NCBI GenBank assembly: GCA_030690265.1
Contig: JAUYHA010000177.1
Span: forward strand, 1 to 64,000
Direction of reading: 5' to 3'
Source of the DNA: Dehalococcoidales bacterium
GTDB taxonomy: Bacteria > Chloroflexota > Dehalococcoidia > Dehalococcoidales > UBA2162
DNA length: 64,000 nucleotides
Shown: positions 48,842 through 56,951 of the stretch, piece after piece
How positions within the stretch are numbered: position 1 is the first letter of the stretch
Layout of the letters: the number at the start of each line of letters is the position of its first letter
The notes under the pieces: generated by a model
The model's input: the letters and a program-made list of their open reading frames with translations, nothing else
Databases searched by the model: none
Told to the model about the DNA's origin: nothing
Made by a program: the position numbers and the translations under genes

Positions 48842-50452
48842 TCAAGGCTCCTCTATCGTTATCACATTCTCTAGATACGGGCTTGTAATTTCGGGGAAAG
48901 CACCGTGTATCCTGGTGTAGAGAGAATAGGTTGCCTCGCTGAGGGCTGCGGTATCAACGGACACGCTGATAGCAAATGTCTTCCACGATGGTGTCTCCGG
49001 TGCCGCAGCCTGCTTTGAGGCATGAGCCTGCTCAGTGAACCCGGCAGTTTCCATTGTCCCAATAAAAACGCTGATTGTGCCCGTCAATGCGGGACCCTGA
49101 TAGTCGAAGCCTACTCTAACATTGCAGGGCGTTCCCCGCTTTACTATGTTGTCGTAACCAGTAATACGCAGGTTCCTTGCCTCTGCCGGCGGAACCTCCG
49201 GCTGAGGAGCTAACTCTTCAGCCTCTTCCTCAGCTTCTTCCTTCTCTCGTTCCTCTTTCTCTTCCGGTTTCTTTGCCGGTTTCTTAATAGGTTTGGCCGG
49301 TTCTTTCCGGCGCTTTATCAAGAAGAATATTATCGCCGCAGCCACCAGGGCAGCCACGGCGGCTGCTATCAACCAGATAATCGGGAAGGGGGGAGGGAAA
49401 GCAACCGGCAGCCCTTTTTCGTCGCTCTCAATGTAGAGCTCTCCTTCGATGTTGAGCTTAAGCCTCAAGTCATAGATGCCCTCCACCCATCCCTGTGCCG
49501 GCACATAACTGTAGCTGCCATCGGTTCGGCCTATATCCAGACGGCTCAGGGTAATCAAAGACACCTGCTCCAGGGGCTTGTCATCCAGGTTCACCTGAAG
49601 CATTACTTCCCCATTGTTAAGCGGCTCGGAGAGATTGTTCAGGGTATAGACCACCCTGGCAAAAGTTATCTCTTTACTATCCGGGGCAAAGTTGGGCTCG
49701 ATGTCAAAGAACTCGAAGTAAATTGGCTTTACAACTAGCGTAATCTCTTTGCTCTCACCGGCTCTGACCTCTACACTCTCTTCTGCCAGCTGCCGGCTGC
49801 CGAGGAATGCGGAAATCCGGTAGGTACCCGGGGAGACCTTTACCTCCAGTGTTCCCGTCTCACTTCTTGTAATCTCGTTAAGTCTGTCCTGAATTACTTT
49901 GAATACTTTGATTCCGGTCTTGATGGGATTGCCGTCAGGGGTAATGACACGGACGGTAATCCAGGCGGCATCACCGGTTACTACAAGCCTGGCTTTCTGG
50001 GCGCTGGCGGTAGCCAGCTGGACTCCTTCACCTCCCTCTCTCGGAGCAAATCGTGCTGAGACAGTGACCTCATATTCACCCGGAACAGCGTCCTCCGTTA
50101 CTTTAATAGTTGGTAAGACCTTTTGCTCTCCGCCGGGCGGTAAGGGAAAAGCGGCCTGGTCGAATGCTACTTCTACCCCGAAAGGAGCCTTCCAGCTCAT
50201 TTGAACGGTCATTTCTTCACCGGTGTGGTTGAAGACTACAACATAGATGCTGGGGTTGCTTACTTCTACCCCTTGAGGCAGCTCGAATTCCTGCTGAGAG
50301 AAGGTGCCTGATAAGGCTATGCCCCCTTGAGCCTGCACGACAATAGAGGGGGGCAGCAAAAGAGCCAGGAGCAGAAAAGACAGCAGTGCTTTGCGAACCG
50401 GCCTTCTGGTGTTACTGGATAATGACTGCGAAATGCCAGCTTTGGTGGTCAT
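48842..50452 (-). CDS. Membrane-anchored extracellular Ig-like protein with a charged linker
   Basis: A 536-residue protein of unknown function. A signal peptide (LLSFLLLALLLPPSIVVQAQ) is followed by beta-rich domains: a DUF916/NEW3-like region (residues ~45-150, FELPQGVEVSNPSIYVVVFNHTGEE), a carboxypeptidase-regulatory-like segment (GTYRISAFLGSR) and a third sheet domain. A TM helix at ~352-378 (IIWLIAAAVAALVAAAIIFFLI) is followed by a Lys/Glu/Pro-rich stretch (~380-425) and a last beta domain (~430-536). If the signal peptide is cleaved, the last domain is cytoplasmic. It is expected to work with the secreted protein just upstream. Confidence 0.7.
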   Translation of the reverse strand: MTTKAGISQSLSSNTRRPVRKALLSFLLLALLLPPSIVVQAQGGIALSGTFSQQEFELPQGVEVSNPSIYVVVFNHTGEEMTVQMSWKAPFGVEVAFDQAAFPLPPGGEQKVLPTIKVTEDAVPGEYEVTVSARFAPREGGEGVQLATASAQKARLVVTGDAAWITVRVITPDGNPIKTGIKVFKVIQDRLNEITRSETGTLEVKVSPGTYRISAFLGSRQLAEESVEVRAGESKEITLVVKPIYFEFFDIEPNFAPDSKEITFARVVYTLNNLSEPLNNGEVMLQVNLDDKPLEQVSLITLSRLDIGRTDGSYSYVPAQGWVEGIYDLRLKLNIEGELYIESDEKGLPVAFPPPFPIIWLIAAAVAALVAAAIIFFLIKRRKEPAKPIKKPAKKPEEKEEREKEEAEEEAEELAPQPEVPPAEARNLRITGYDNIVKRGTPCNVRVGFDYQGPALTGTISVFIGTMETAGFTEQAHASKQAAAPETPSWKTFAISVSVDTAALSEATYSLYTRIHGAFPEITSPYLENVITIEEP

Positions 50453-50535
50453 TGCCTAATGGTAACTGCCTGTCTCCCGTGTGTCAATAGTCAGCAAAAG
50501 AAGTCGTTTGGCTAGTGTCGCGTCAGGTAAATAAT

Positions 50536-50608
50536 TTGTCATTCCCGCGAAAGCGGGAATCCAACCGCACCACCCTACCTGGATTCCGGAACAAGTCCGG
50601 AATGACAA
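50536..50608. repeat. Double-hairpin palindromic intergenic repeat (MITE/REP-like)
   Basis: A ~73-bp element bounded by inverted TTGTCATTCC / GGAATGACAA. It holds two hairpins: ATTCCCGCGAAAGCGGGAAT and ATTCCGGAACAAGTCCGGAAT. The CCCGCGAAAGCGGGAAT type is widespread in bacterial intergenic regions. It sits in the 275-bp gap between the two surface-protein genes. Confidence 0.8.
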
Positions 50609-50677
50609 TGGGAAAAGGTCAATTGATTAGCCCGACAGGACATTTCAAATTGTTAAGCAGTCTCAGCAAAAATAGCA

Positions 50678-50706
50678 GAGGCAGGGAGAGGTTACCTCCC
50701 TGCCTC
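50678..50706 (-). terminator. Terminator after the secreted surface-protein gene
   Basis: A 10-bp stem (GAGGCAGGGA / TCCCTGCCTC) with a 9-nt loop lies 21 bp after the stop codon, followed on the minus strand by TGCTATTTTTG. It separates the secreted-protein gene from the membrane-anchored one. Confidence 0.8.
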
Positions 50707-50727
50707 GCTTATTCTATCCCTTCAGGC

Positions 50728-51783
50728 TTAGTTGGTTACGCTGAAGGTAATGGTGCCTGAATAGTTGACTTCCTGGATGCCGGCTAGTGAAAACGAGAGA
50801 GCCATCCAGAACTGATTATTACCGGTGGATTCAGACGCATTGGCGTTGGTGGTAACACGGCTCAGGGTGCCGAGCCCGGTTATGGTTGTATCACTGGAAG
50901 CCACTGCTTGAGGGGTCTTGGGTCCATTATTAGTAGTGGCTTTCTGGTCATCTATTTCAAGGTTAAACTGAGCGGACCCAGCCGGCACACCGGTGCCACC
51001 GGCCAGGTTTATGATGTTCGAGCCACCGTCAGTCCAGTTGGCACTTGAGTAAACCCCCAGGGCATACTGCTTGTTGGTGGTGACTTGAGCGGTAAGGTAG
51101 TTGCTTACCGGAACGGTGATGTAGCCAGTCTGCCCCGGCTCAATACCGGCGGTAGCATCACCTAGAGTGAGACTGGCAGAATCAAAGCCGATTTCGGCAT
51201 AGGCACCCATTGAGGAGCCAGTTGCCCATGACCCTGAACCATTCTTGTTTTCGTCACGGGCGGTGGCTGAAGCATACCAGGTCTGGGTAGCCGTAGCCTG
51301 AGCCAGCTTACCGGGCTTGAAGGCTAGATACCAGTCCCCGCTATTACTGGTGAAGACCGAAGGTGATATAGAGCTGGCACTCACCACTTCCCAGGTGGTG
51401 CTATAAGCACCACTTTCCCTCGACCATACATCTCCGCTCTTGGTCCACTTGAAAATACCGAGGGCGTCAGCATCCCAGTTGCTACCATCCGCACTGTAGT
51501 AGATGTGGAATTCTATTTCAGTGATGTCATCAATGGTATTGGTATCGCCAGCGGTTACCTTCACCCGGTAGGTGCTCAGCGGTGTCATCGAGGTAACCTC
51601 GGTCTCGCTACCGGATTCCACCAGTGTCACTGCAGTTACCGTGGGAGCCGTATTGCCTCCCTTACCTTGACCGCCAACCCCACCCTCAGCAGCGTATGCC
51701 ACTTTTGGAGTTAAGCTTATCGGAATTAAGCCTATTAGCAGAGCCACAATTATAGATATGGCAGTAATTTTAATTTTTTTCAT
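50728..51783 (-). CDS. Secreted beta-rich surface protein of unknown function
   Basis: A 351-residue exported protein with a signal peptide (ISIIVALLIGLIPISL...VAYA), a Gly-rich linker (GGVGGQGKGG), a fibronectin/cadherin-like domain (~45-190, TAVTLVESGSETEV...YRVKVTAG) and a C-terminal domain (~195-351) ending EVNYSGTITFSVTN. The C-terminal pattern recalls WxL-type cell-wall-binding proteins and spore-coat-like beta domains, but the W-x-L motifs are not clear. No TM anchor follows. It has its own promoter and terminator. Confidence 0.65.
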   Translation of the reverse strand: MKKIKITAISIIVALLIGLIPISLTPKVAYAAEGGVGGQGKGGNTAPTVTAVTLVESGSETEVTSMTPLSTYRVKVTAGDTNTIDDITEIEFHIYYSADGSNWDADALGIFKWTKSGDVWSRESGAYSTTWEVVSASSISPSVFTSNSGDWYLAFKPGKLAQATATQTWYASATARDENKNGSGSWATGSSMGAYAEIGFDSASLTLGDATAGIEPGQTGYITVPVSNYLTAQVTTNKQYALGVYSSANWTDGGSNIINLAGGTGVPAGSAQFNLEIDDQKATTNNGPKTPQAVASSDTTITGLGTLSRVTTNANASESTGNNQFWMALSFSLAGIQEVNYSGTITFSVTN

Positions 51784-51832
51784 CCAACACTCTCCTTTCT
51801 CTTAGCATTCTACGTAATACTTATACATACTT

Positions 51833-51861
51833 ATAATACTTCGCCAATTGGCAAAGGTCAA
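51833..51861 (-). promoter_or_regulatory. Promoter of the secreted surface-protein gene with an internal palindrome
   Basis: On the minus strand TTGACC (51861-51856) and TATTAT (51838-51833) are spaced 17 bp apart, 50 bp upstream of the ATG. The spacer contains the perfect palindrome GCCAATTGGC (51843-51852), which could be an operator. Confidence 0.75.
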
Positions 51862-51989
51862 TCACTATAGTAGGTTACTTAGTATTGATTTTTGTCACCC
51901 GAAAGAGTTAACCCGACCTTGCCACCACGTATTATTGACAACTGCTGGCTGAGTATTTATCATTGTTTGGAAGCCGGATAATTAAGACA

Positions 51990-52502
51990 ATGACCGAAGA
52001 AGCTAAGAATAGCGGGCAGCCGGAAGCCGAGGTTGTCGCCAGCCAGAGGGCAAAAACGAGGGCGAGCGCCACAAGATGGCAGTTCAACGTGGTTGTTTTC
52101 CTGTTTGCCGTTCTGTTTGTTATCATGGTCTTGCTATCTCTGGGGGTTGGCATTAATGTTATATCTTCTGTGGCTTTTTTCGGATTAGTTATCGCCTGGG
52201 TTATGGGGTGGAGGCAGGAGAAGCAACTCTACCAGCGCTTCTACACCGAAGAGCTGTCAAATCTGGAACAAACGCCAGGAAAGGTGTTTTCAGTCCCCGC
52301 CTCACCGCTCACTCCCCGAGAGCTGGAGACTCTGAAGTATGTGGCTCAGGGCTATACTAACAGGGAAATTGCTTTAAAGCTTGTCGTTAGCGAGGACACT
52401 ATAAAAACTCATGTCGCCCGGATATTGACAAAGCTGAATGTAAGTGACCGCACCCGGGCGGCAGTTGTCGCTACCCGAAAGGGCTTGATTCCGGCAGAAT
52501 AA
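51990..52502 (+). CDS. Membrane-anchored LuxR-type HTH regulator
   Basis: A ~170-residue protein with two TM helices (VVVFLFAVLFVIMVLLSLGVGI and ISSVAFFGLVIAWVMGW) close to the N-terminus and a C-terminal LuxR HTH (LTPRELETLKYVAQGYTNREIALKLVVSEDTIKTHVARIL). There is no receiver domain, so control is probably by a membrane or protein signal. The track start is TTG 51963; ATG 51990 (MTEEAKNSG) is preferred. It is divergent from the secreted surface-protein gene and may regulate it. Confidence 0.85.
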   Translation: MTEEAKNSGQPEAEVVASQRAKTRASATRWQFNVVVFLFAVLFVIMVLLSLGVGINVISSVAFFGLVIAWVMGWRQEKQLYQRFYTEELSNLEQTPGKVFSVPASPLTPRELETLKYVAQGYTNREIALKLVVSEDTIKTHVARILTKLNVSDRTRAAVVATRKGLIPAE

Positions 52503-52536
52503 GCCTCTTTTCGAATCCGGGATATATCCGAACGTG

Positions 52537-52650
52537 TCAGCGTTTTCTTCTGGTAAAGGCAAATTGAATTTTCTTACCGTTGTGCTTTTTGTTCTTCTTA
52601 TTCACACTCTCGATAAAGGTTTTCAGACTGACAAGAGGTTTGTCACCCAT
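52537..52650 (-). CDS. 37-residue very basic small ORF, not in the ORF track
   Basis: Begins MGDKPLVSLKTFIESVNK and ends IQFAFTRRKR. It contains about twelve Lys/Arg residues in 37. The ribosome site GAGGAG lies 8 nt before the ATG, which is stronger than for many listed genes here. It is convergent with the LuxR regulator, 34 bp away, and followed upstream by the radical SAM gene's terminator side. No family is recognised. A small nucleic-acid- or membrane-binding peptide is possible. Confidence 0.5.
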   Translation of the reverse strand: MGDKPLVSLKTFIESVNKKNKKHNGKKIQFAFTRRKR

Positions 52651-52727
52651 TAAATTCGCTCCTCTACTTTTTTACTTTTGTGACAGGGTCGTATTGTATC
52701 ACCCATCCGGGTATAAAAGCAACTGCG

Positions 52728-53720
52728 TTAAGTCTCGTGAGCAGTAAGAAACGGATGACCTTCCCGTTCAAAATCGGGGAGGTAGTTTTCCGATGCTCCC
52801 ATTTCCTGCGTCCAGCCGTTTTCTATGCCGGCGTCCAGCAGCAGCTGGAGAGCCGTTTCATACTCACTCGCTGAAACCGTTCGGGAAAGCAAAGGGACCC
52901 GTTGGGCTTTGTGGAGGGGCAGGTATTGAGACATCAGGCTGACGGTCACCCCGGGCGAAAGCTCCTGAGCCAGCCACCTGAATGTTTCCTCGCTGCCTGC
53001 CAGTCCATTGGGTAGAATAAGATGGCGCACAATCAGCCCCCGCTGTGCCACGCCAGACTCATCTACCTGTAAGCTGCCAACCTGCCGGTGCATTTCTTTA
53101 ATAGCCTGACGGGCCCGGGCTACGTAATCCGCAGCGTGCGAGAACTTTCTTGCCCGGTCATCAGAGGCATATCTTAAATCAGGCAGGTAGATGCTTATTA
53201 TACCGTCAAGCTCTTTTAGAGCACTAACGGAATCATAGCCACCTGTGTTGTAGACCAGTGGCACCCTAAGCCCTTGGGGCACGGCTTCCAGGACCGCTCG
53301 CACCAGCTGGGGAATAAAGTGAGAAGGCGAAACAAAGTTAATATTGTGACAACCCAGCTCATCCTGAAGATAGAGCAGGCTCCCAGCCAGAGTGTGGCAG
53401 TCCACCTGTTTCGATTTTTGTTTCTGCCAGTTTTGACTTATCTGGTAGTTCTGGCAATAAACGCATCTCATATTGCAATTGCCAAAGAATACCGTTCCTG
53501 AACCCCTGCTTCCAGAAATGGCCGGTTCCTCCCCGTGGTGAGAGCAGACAGACGCGACTATCGGAAGGCGGCCCGAATGGCAGTAACCAGTTTCGTCTTC
53601 CAGCCGGTTAACATGACAGTCCCTGGGGCAGATATCGCAGCAAGCTAACCGCCCTTCAAGGGTATGAGCACGCCGCTCCAGTTCACCCGAGCGGTACAGA
53701 GTAATATAGTCTGGTTCCAT
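52728..53720 (-). CDS. PflA-like radical SAM activating enzyme
   Basis: A ~330-residue radical SAM protein. The cluster motif is CNMRCVYCQNYQIS (C-X3-C-X2-C). A preceding cysteine-rich segment (CCDICPRDCHVNRLEDETGYC) is typical of the PflX/AmmeMemoRadiSam group related to pyruvate formate-lyase activase. It probably makes a glycyl radical or modifies a partner; the target is not adjacent. The track start at 53771 adds 17 residues; MEPDYITLYRSGEL at 53720 is the family-like start. Confidence 0.87.
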   Translation of the reverse strand: MEPDYITLYRSGELERRAHTLEGRLACCDICPRDCHVNRLEDETGYCHSGRLPIVASVCSHHGEEPAISGSRGSGTVFFGNCNMRCVYCQNYQISQNWQKQKSKQVDCHTLAGSLLYLQDELGCHNINFVSPSHFIPQLVRAVLEAVPQGLRVPLVYNTGGYDSVSALKELDGIISIYLPDLRYASDDRARKFSHAADYVARARQAIKEMHRQVGSLQVDESGVAQRGLIVRHLILPNGLAGSEETFRWLAQELSPGVTVSLMSQYLPLHKAQRVPLLSRTVSASEYETALQLLLDAGIENGWTQEMGASENYLPDFEREGHPFLTAHET

Positions 53721-53896
53721 AATACATAAATAACCTGTCTTAATGGGTACAGTATAACATAAGGCAATCATGCTAACGATTACCTTATGGTTTGTATTAC
53801 TGGAAAATCAAGACCTGGCTTCGTCACTTAAAGCCTCTTCTAGTTTCTGCACTGAAGTTTGATTACAGATAAAGATAATGATAAAATGCCTGAGTA

Positions 53897-54075
53897 ATGC
53901 GTACTGTTGGTAATTCACAAATTGCAGAAAAACTCTTCATCAGCCGCCGGACAGTAGAGGTACACAGAAGCCACATAATGAAAAACTGGGCCTCCATCGT
54001 CCGCAGGTTGACCTGGTACGTTATGCTGCCGAGAGAGGCTTGATTAAACCTCTTTTTCATATCGAGAGCAGATAA
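53897..54075 (+). pseudogene. Remnant of a NarL/LuxR HTH domain with a frameshift
   Basis: In-frame text reads GNSQIAEKLFISRRTVEVHRSHIM, a classic LuxR HTH, then loses frame at a run of A (53981-53985). One extra base restores KKLGLHRPQVDLVRYAAERGLIK and a stop at 54073. The receiver domain is absent upstream. The region is not in the ORF track as such; the minus ORF at 53863 is a shadow. Confidence 0.75.
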
Positions 54076-54095
54076 TTTTTGAGCGTAATTTATTT

Positions 54096-54501
54096 TTACT
54101 CTTTGGATGTAGCACTTCTATCAATCGGTTCTTTTTCAGTTGAGGATACAATTCCCAATTCGGTGGCATAGTCTACCAGCTGAATGTACTGTGGACGAAA
54201 GTTGAGCTTGCGCATCAAGTGAACTTATTACATAGGCCTCGTCGTCATAGAATGAGAAGACGATAATACCACTTTTCGGATAATCATATGCCAGCTTCTT
54301 AATCAATAATACGCCACTGCTAGGCATGACAAAATCCATTATGATTATCCTTGGATTGTTTGACTCCACAATTCCAGGCAATTCAAGCCCATTTGATGCC
54401 TCTCCGACTACCTCGATATCCTCTTCCGATGCCAGTATAGAGCGCAGCCCTTTCCTGACCACCTCGTGGTCATCGGCCAGTACAACCGTAATTTTGTTCA
54501 A
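54096..54501 (-). pseudogene. NarL-family response regulator remnant with a large internal deletion
   Basis: The 5' part encodes a normal receiver start (VVLADDHEVVRKGLRSIL...IIIMDFVMP...FSFYDDEAYVI). After that the frame changes, and a second frame gives the extreme C-terminus of a NarL protein (FRPQYIQLVDYATELGIV) to a stop at 54096. The second half of the receiver and the recognition helix are missing. The 121-residue ORF in the track joins the two in the wrong frame. Confidence 0.75.
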
Positions 54502-54927
54502 GGAAGTGTTTTCCCTCCTCTTTTTTTATGCGATGTTCTTCTGCCGAAATAATGCTTCCAAATTATGATATGCCCGCATAGGTATGCGGTGTATCCGAGG
54601 AGTTACGTATTAGCCGCTTCACCAAAAACTGATTACGATAGATAATAATTACCGGTAGATTAAGCAATACCTAGATTGAGGTAAAGTGTGTAGTACCCTA
54701 AGTAATAACGGGTTAAATTCCAAGTGGTTGAGAAGGAGTGAAACTATGTGTGAAATCAGGGGAGTTAGGATGGGGGTGGGGATGGGCACAATAGCCGACA
54801 ATACTCTATGAAGGGAGTTAACAACTGGTGAGGAGCAACCCGGCGGGGAAATACCTTAATCTGAAAAAAGCTGGATGAGGTGAGTACCCCACCCAGCTTC
54901 AATCTCAAATATCAAAGGGGAAGCATC
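54502..54927. other. Gene-poor interval with a micro-ORF
   Basis: No recognised gene. A 21-codon ORF at 54746-54811 (+; MCEIRGVRMGVG...) has a good ribosome site (AAGGAG, 7-nt spacing) and could be a leader peptide or chance. The interval also holds the terminator of the bc operon at 54863-54899. The rest is AT-rich, possibly decayed regulator sequence like the two pseudogenes beside it. Confidence 0.4.
54863..54899 (-). terminator. Rho-independent terminator of the cytochrome b/Rieske operon
   Basis: Stem AAGCTGG / CCAGCTT with further inner pairing (TGAGGTG/CACCCCA-like), followed on the minus strand by TTTTTTCAG. It lies ~30 bp after the stop of the diheme cytochrome gene, the last gene of the operon. 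Confidence 0.85.
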
Positions 54928-55620
54928 TCATTTCAGTGTCTGAAGGTAATCGATGATAGCATCTACATTTTCATCTGAAAGCCTGCCCCTCCAGCGGGGC
55001 ATAGCAGCTTCAAGCTCTTCGCCATCTTCATCCTTGCCATCAAGGACAGCGCGCTTGGCGATGGGCCAGTCTCCGCCGTATATATCATTAAGTGTCGCAA
55101 AACGGACATCGGCAGCTGTGGCTTCCCCTATCTTCAAACCACCAGAGCCGTCGGCTCCATGACAGGCTGCACAATTCGCATCGTATAGTTGTTTGCCAGT
55201 GGCTGCTGTGCCTGTGCCGGATGGGGGTGTCGGCTCCGAAGGAGTTAATGTTTCAGAAACACCTTCCCAGTTTTTAATAAAGCTGACCAGGTCATTAATC
55301 TGGTGCTCCTTTAAGGGGCCGCCGTCTTCGCTACTCCAGGCAGGCATAATTGTCCCCGGAACTCCCCGGGAGATAATCCTGGTCAGGGTCCTGGTATCAA
55401 GAGCAGTTCCCCTTAAAGCCGGACCGACGCCGCCTTCTCCATTAACGCCGTGGCAGCTGGCGCAGAGCGAGCTATATGTGTGAGAGCCTCTTTCCACTGC
55501 TTCATTTTGCTGCCGAAGGAGAGCCGCTTCCTGCCGCCCCGATTCCATTGCCCAGTAAACAGGGATAAAGATTACTATCACCAGTGTCAGGATAAAACCC
55601 AGTAAAATCTTTTGTTGCAT
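54928..55620 (-). CDS. Membrane-anchored diheme cytochrome c
   Basis: A 230-residue cytochrome with an N-terminal signal anchor (ILLGFILTLVIVIFIPVYWAM). Heme site 1 (SLCASCHGVNGEGG) has an axial Met candidate in GTIMPAWS, and heme site 2 (ANCAACHGADGSGG) one in AAMPRWRG. A Pro/Thr-rich linker (SEPTPPSGTGTA) separates the domains. It should accept electrons from the Rieske protein on the outer face. It lies 1 bp after the Rieske gene. Confidence 0.9.
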   Translation of the reverse strand: MQQKILLGFILTLVIVIFIPVYWAMESGRQEAALLRQQNEAVERGSHTYSSLCASCHGVNGEGGVGPALRGTALDTRTLTRIISRGVPGTIMPAWSSEDGGPLKEHQINDLVSFIKNWEGVSETLTPSEPTPPSGTGTAATGKQLYDANCAACHGADGSGGLKIGEATAADVRFATLNDIYGGDWPIAKRAVLDGKDEDGEELEAAMPRWRGRLSDENVDAIIDYLQTLK

Positions 55621-55621
55621 C

Positions 55622-56173
55622 TTAAATTTCGGTCACTTGAGATTCGTCAAAACTGGTACGCTCGATAACGGTGCCAGTATCCACGACTACCTCTCCTCCT
55701 TCGATACTGATGGGGAAGATATCCAGTGGTCTGGGGGGTGGTCCGGAATGAACTATTCCAAAACGGTCAAAGATACCGCCATGACAGGGGCAGTTAAACC
55801 TGCCGCTGTCAGCAAGGTCATCTTCACTGGGGTCATCAGCCAACCAGGGAACCACACAGCCCAGATGGGTGCATTTGCGGTAGAGAGCCAGAAATCCGGA
55901 TTCAACCCGAGAAAGGTAAAAGCGTTGTTCAGGAAAATAGGCCATCGTCCCCACGGGCATAGCCCTGGCTTCTTCGATACTGGCGACCTTAACCTTAGTG
56001 CCGAAACTTCCCGGCTTCAATCTGGGCCATAAAGAAGCTATAAATCCACCTGTCGCTTCAATGACCAGTAACCCTCCGGCTGCCCACCAGGCCCGGCTCA
56101 GGAACTGTCTCCTGGTCAGGGTTTTATTCTTTTCCTTCGCCTCACTCACTGAGGACTGGGAGTCTTTATCCAT
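55622..56173 (-). CDS. Rieske [2Fe-2S] subunit of a cytochrome bc complex
   Basis: A 183-residue protein with an N-terminal Tat-like or anchor segment (TRRQFLSRAWWAAGGLLVIEATGGFIASLW; one R-R pair) and the cluster motifs CTHLGCVVPW and CPCHGGIFDRFG. The cluster ligands are the two Cys and two His of these boxes. The proline loop GPPPRPLD follows. It is the high-potential acceptor in quinol oxidation. The gene is 34 bp after the cytochrome b C-terminal subunit. Confidence 0.94.
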   Translation of the reverse strand: MDKDSQSSVSEAKEKNKTLTRRQFLSRAWWAAGGLLVIEATGGFIASLWPRLKPGSFGTKVKVASIEEARAMPVGTMAYFPEQRFYLSRVESGFLALYRKCTHLGCVVPWLADDPSEDDLADSGRFNCPCHGGIFDRFGIVHSGPPPRPLDIFPISIEGGEVVVDTGTVIERTSFDESQVTEI

Positions 56174-56207
56174 GTTAAACCTCCGCTTGGTAATAACCGG
56201 GGAGGAG

Positions 56208-56951
56208 TCAAAATGTTAATGCCCCCGGTGGTAAATTCCAGGGCAAGGTCAGGTGCATGCCCAACCCCCGGAAGAAGAGCCCGCTAATTATCAGTAAGAA
56301 ATAGGTCACCACAAAGGCGGTGAAAAACCCGATGAGCACCTCTCTGGTGGAAGGGCGCCATCTACGCATCAGGAGATAGAGCAGTCCGGAAAGCCCGGAC
56401 ATCACAGCGATGGGGATAATCCAGCCAGGTAATATTTCTGGCTTACTGATTAGTGACCTGACCCGGACATATTCGTCAAACAAAATAAGCACGATAAGCC
56501 AGACGCTGGTATAGACAGCTGACCAGAGGGCGATTTTCCTGCCTTTCCTGGAAGCGAACCAGATGCCGATATCCTTTTTACTGCGGTCAAAATAAGGAAT
56601 CACCATCAGGACAATTATCATCAGTCCGGGGATGATTACCCCGGCCAGTGCCGGGTTCATGTGCAGAAGCATCTCCTGAAGGTTCATAAAGTACCAGGCT
56701 GCCTTGGCTGGATTCTCAGTTACATCCGGGTTGGCGAATTCTCTCAGCGGGGCGTTGAGGAGGGACCAAAACAGCAAAAGAACTGTCGTGCCCAGGACAG
56801 CTAAAGTCTCCATTATCAGGAGGTGGGGCCAGGATGTCACCGTATCTTCAGGTCCCTTGTCCACCATCGGGCTGGAGCCTTTTACCAGTTCCACCAAACC
56901 GTAGGCTTTTTCGGAACCGGGTGGGAACACCTCTCGGGGTTTTTCGCTCAT
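56208..56951 (-). CDS. Cytochrome b C-terminal subunit (subunit IV-like)
   Basis: A 247-residue membrane protein corresponding to the C-terminal half of cytochrome b. Conserved features are DTVTSWPHLLIMETLAVLG, a modified PEWY box (NPAKAAWYFMNLQEMLLHMNP) and about five TM helices. The PEWY glutamate, which takes part in quinol oxidation, is not seen in its usual form (AKAAWYF). It overlaps the cytochrome b gene by 4 nt (ATGA). Confidence 0.85.
   Translation of the reverse strand: MSEKPREVFPPGSEKAYGLVELVKGSSPMVDKGPEDTVTSWPHLLIMETLAVLGTTVLLLFWSLLNAPLREFANPDVTENPAKAAWYFMNLQEMLLHMNPALAGVIIPGLMIIVLMVIPYFDRSKKDIGIWFASRKGRKIALWSAVYTSVWLIVLILFDEYVRVRSLISKPEILPGWIIPIAVMSGLSGLLYLLMRRWRPSTREVLIGFFTAFVVTYFLLIISGLFFRGLGMHLTLPWNLPPGALTF

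Noticed and set aside
53863-54060. 65-residue minus ORF
   Set aside because: Plus-strand translation of the same bases gives a clear LuxR HTH remnant, so the minus frame is a shadow.
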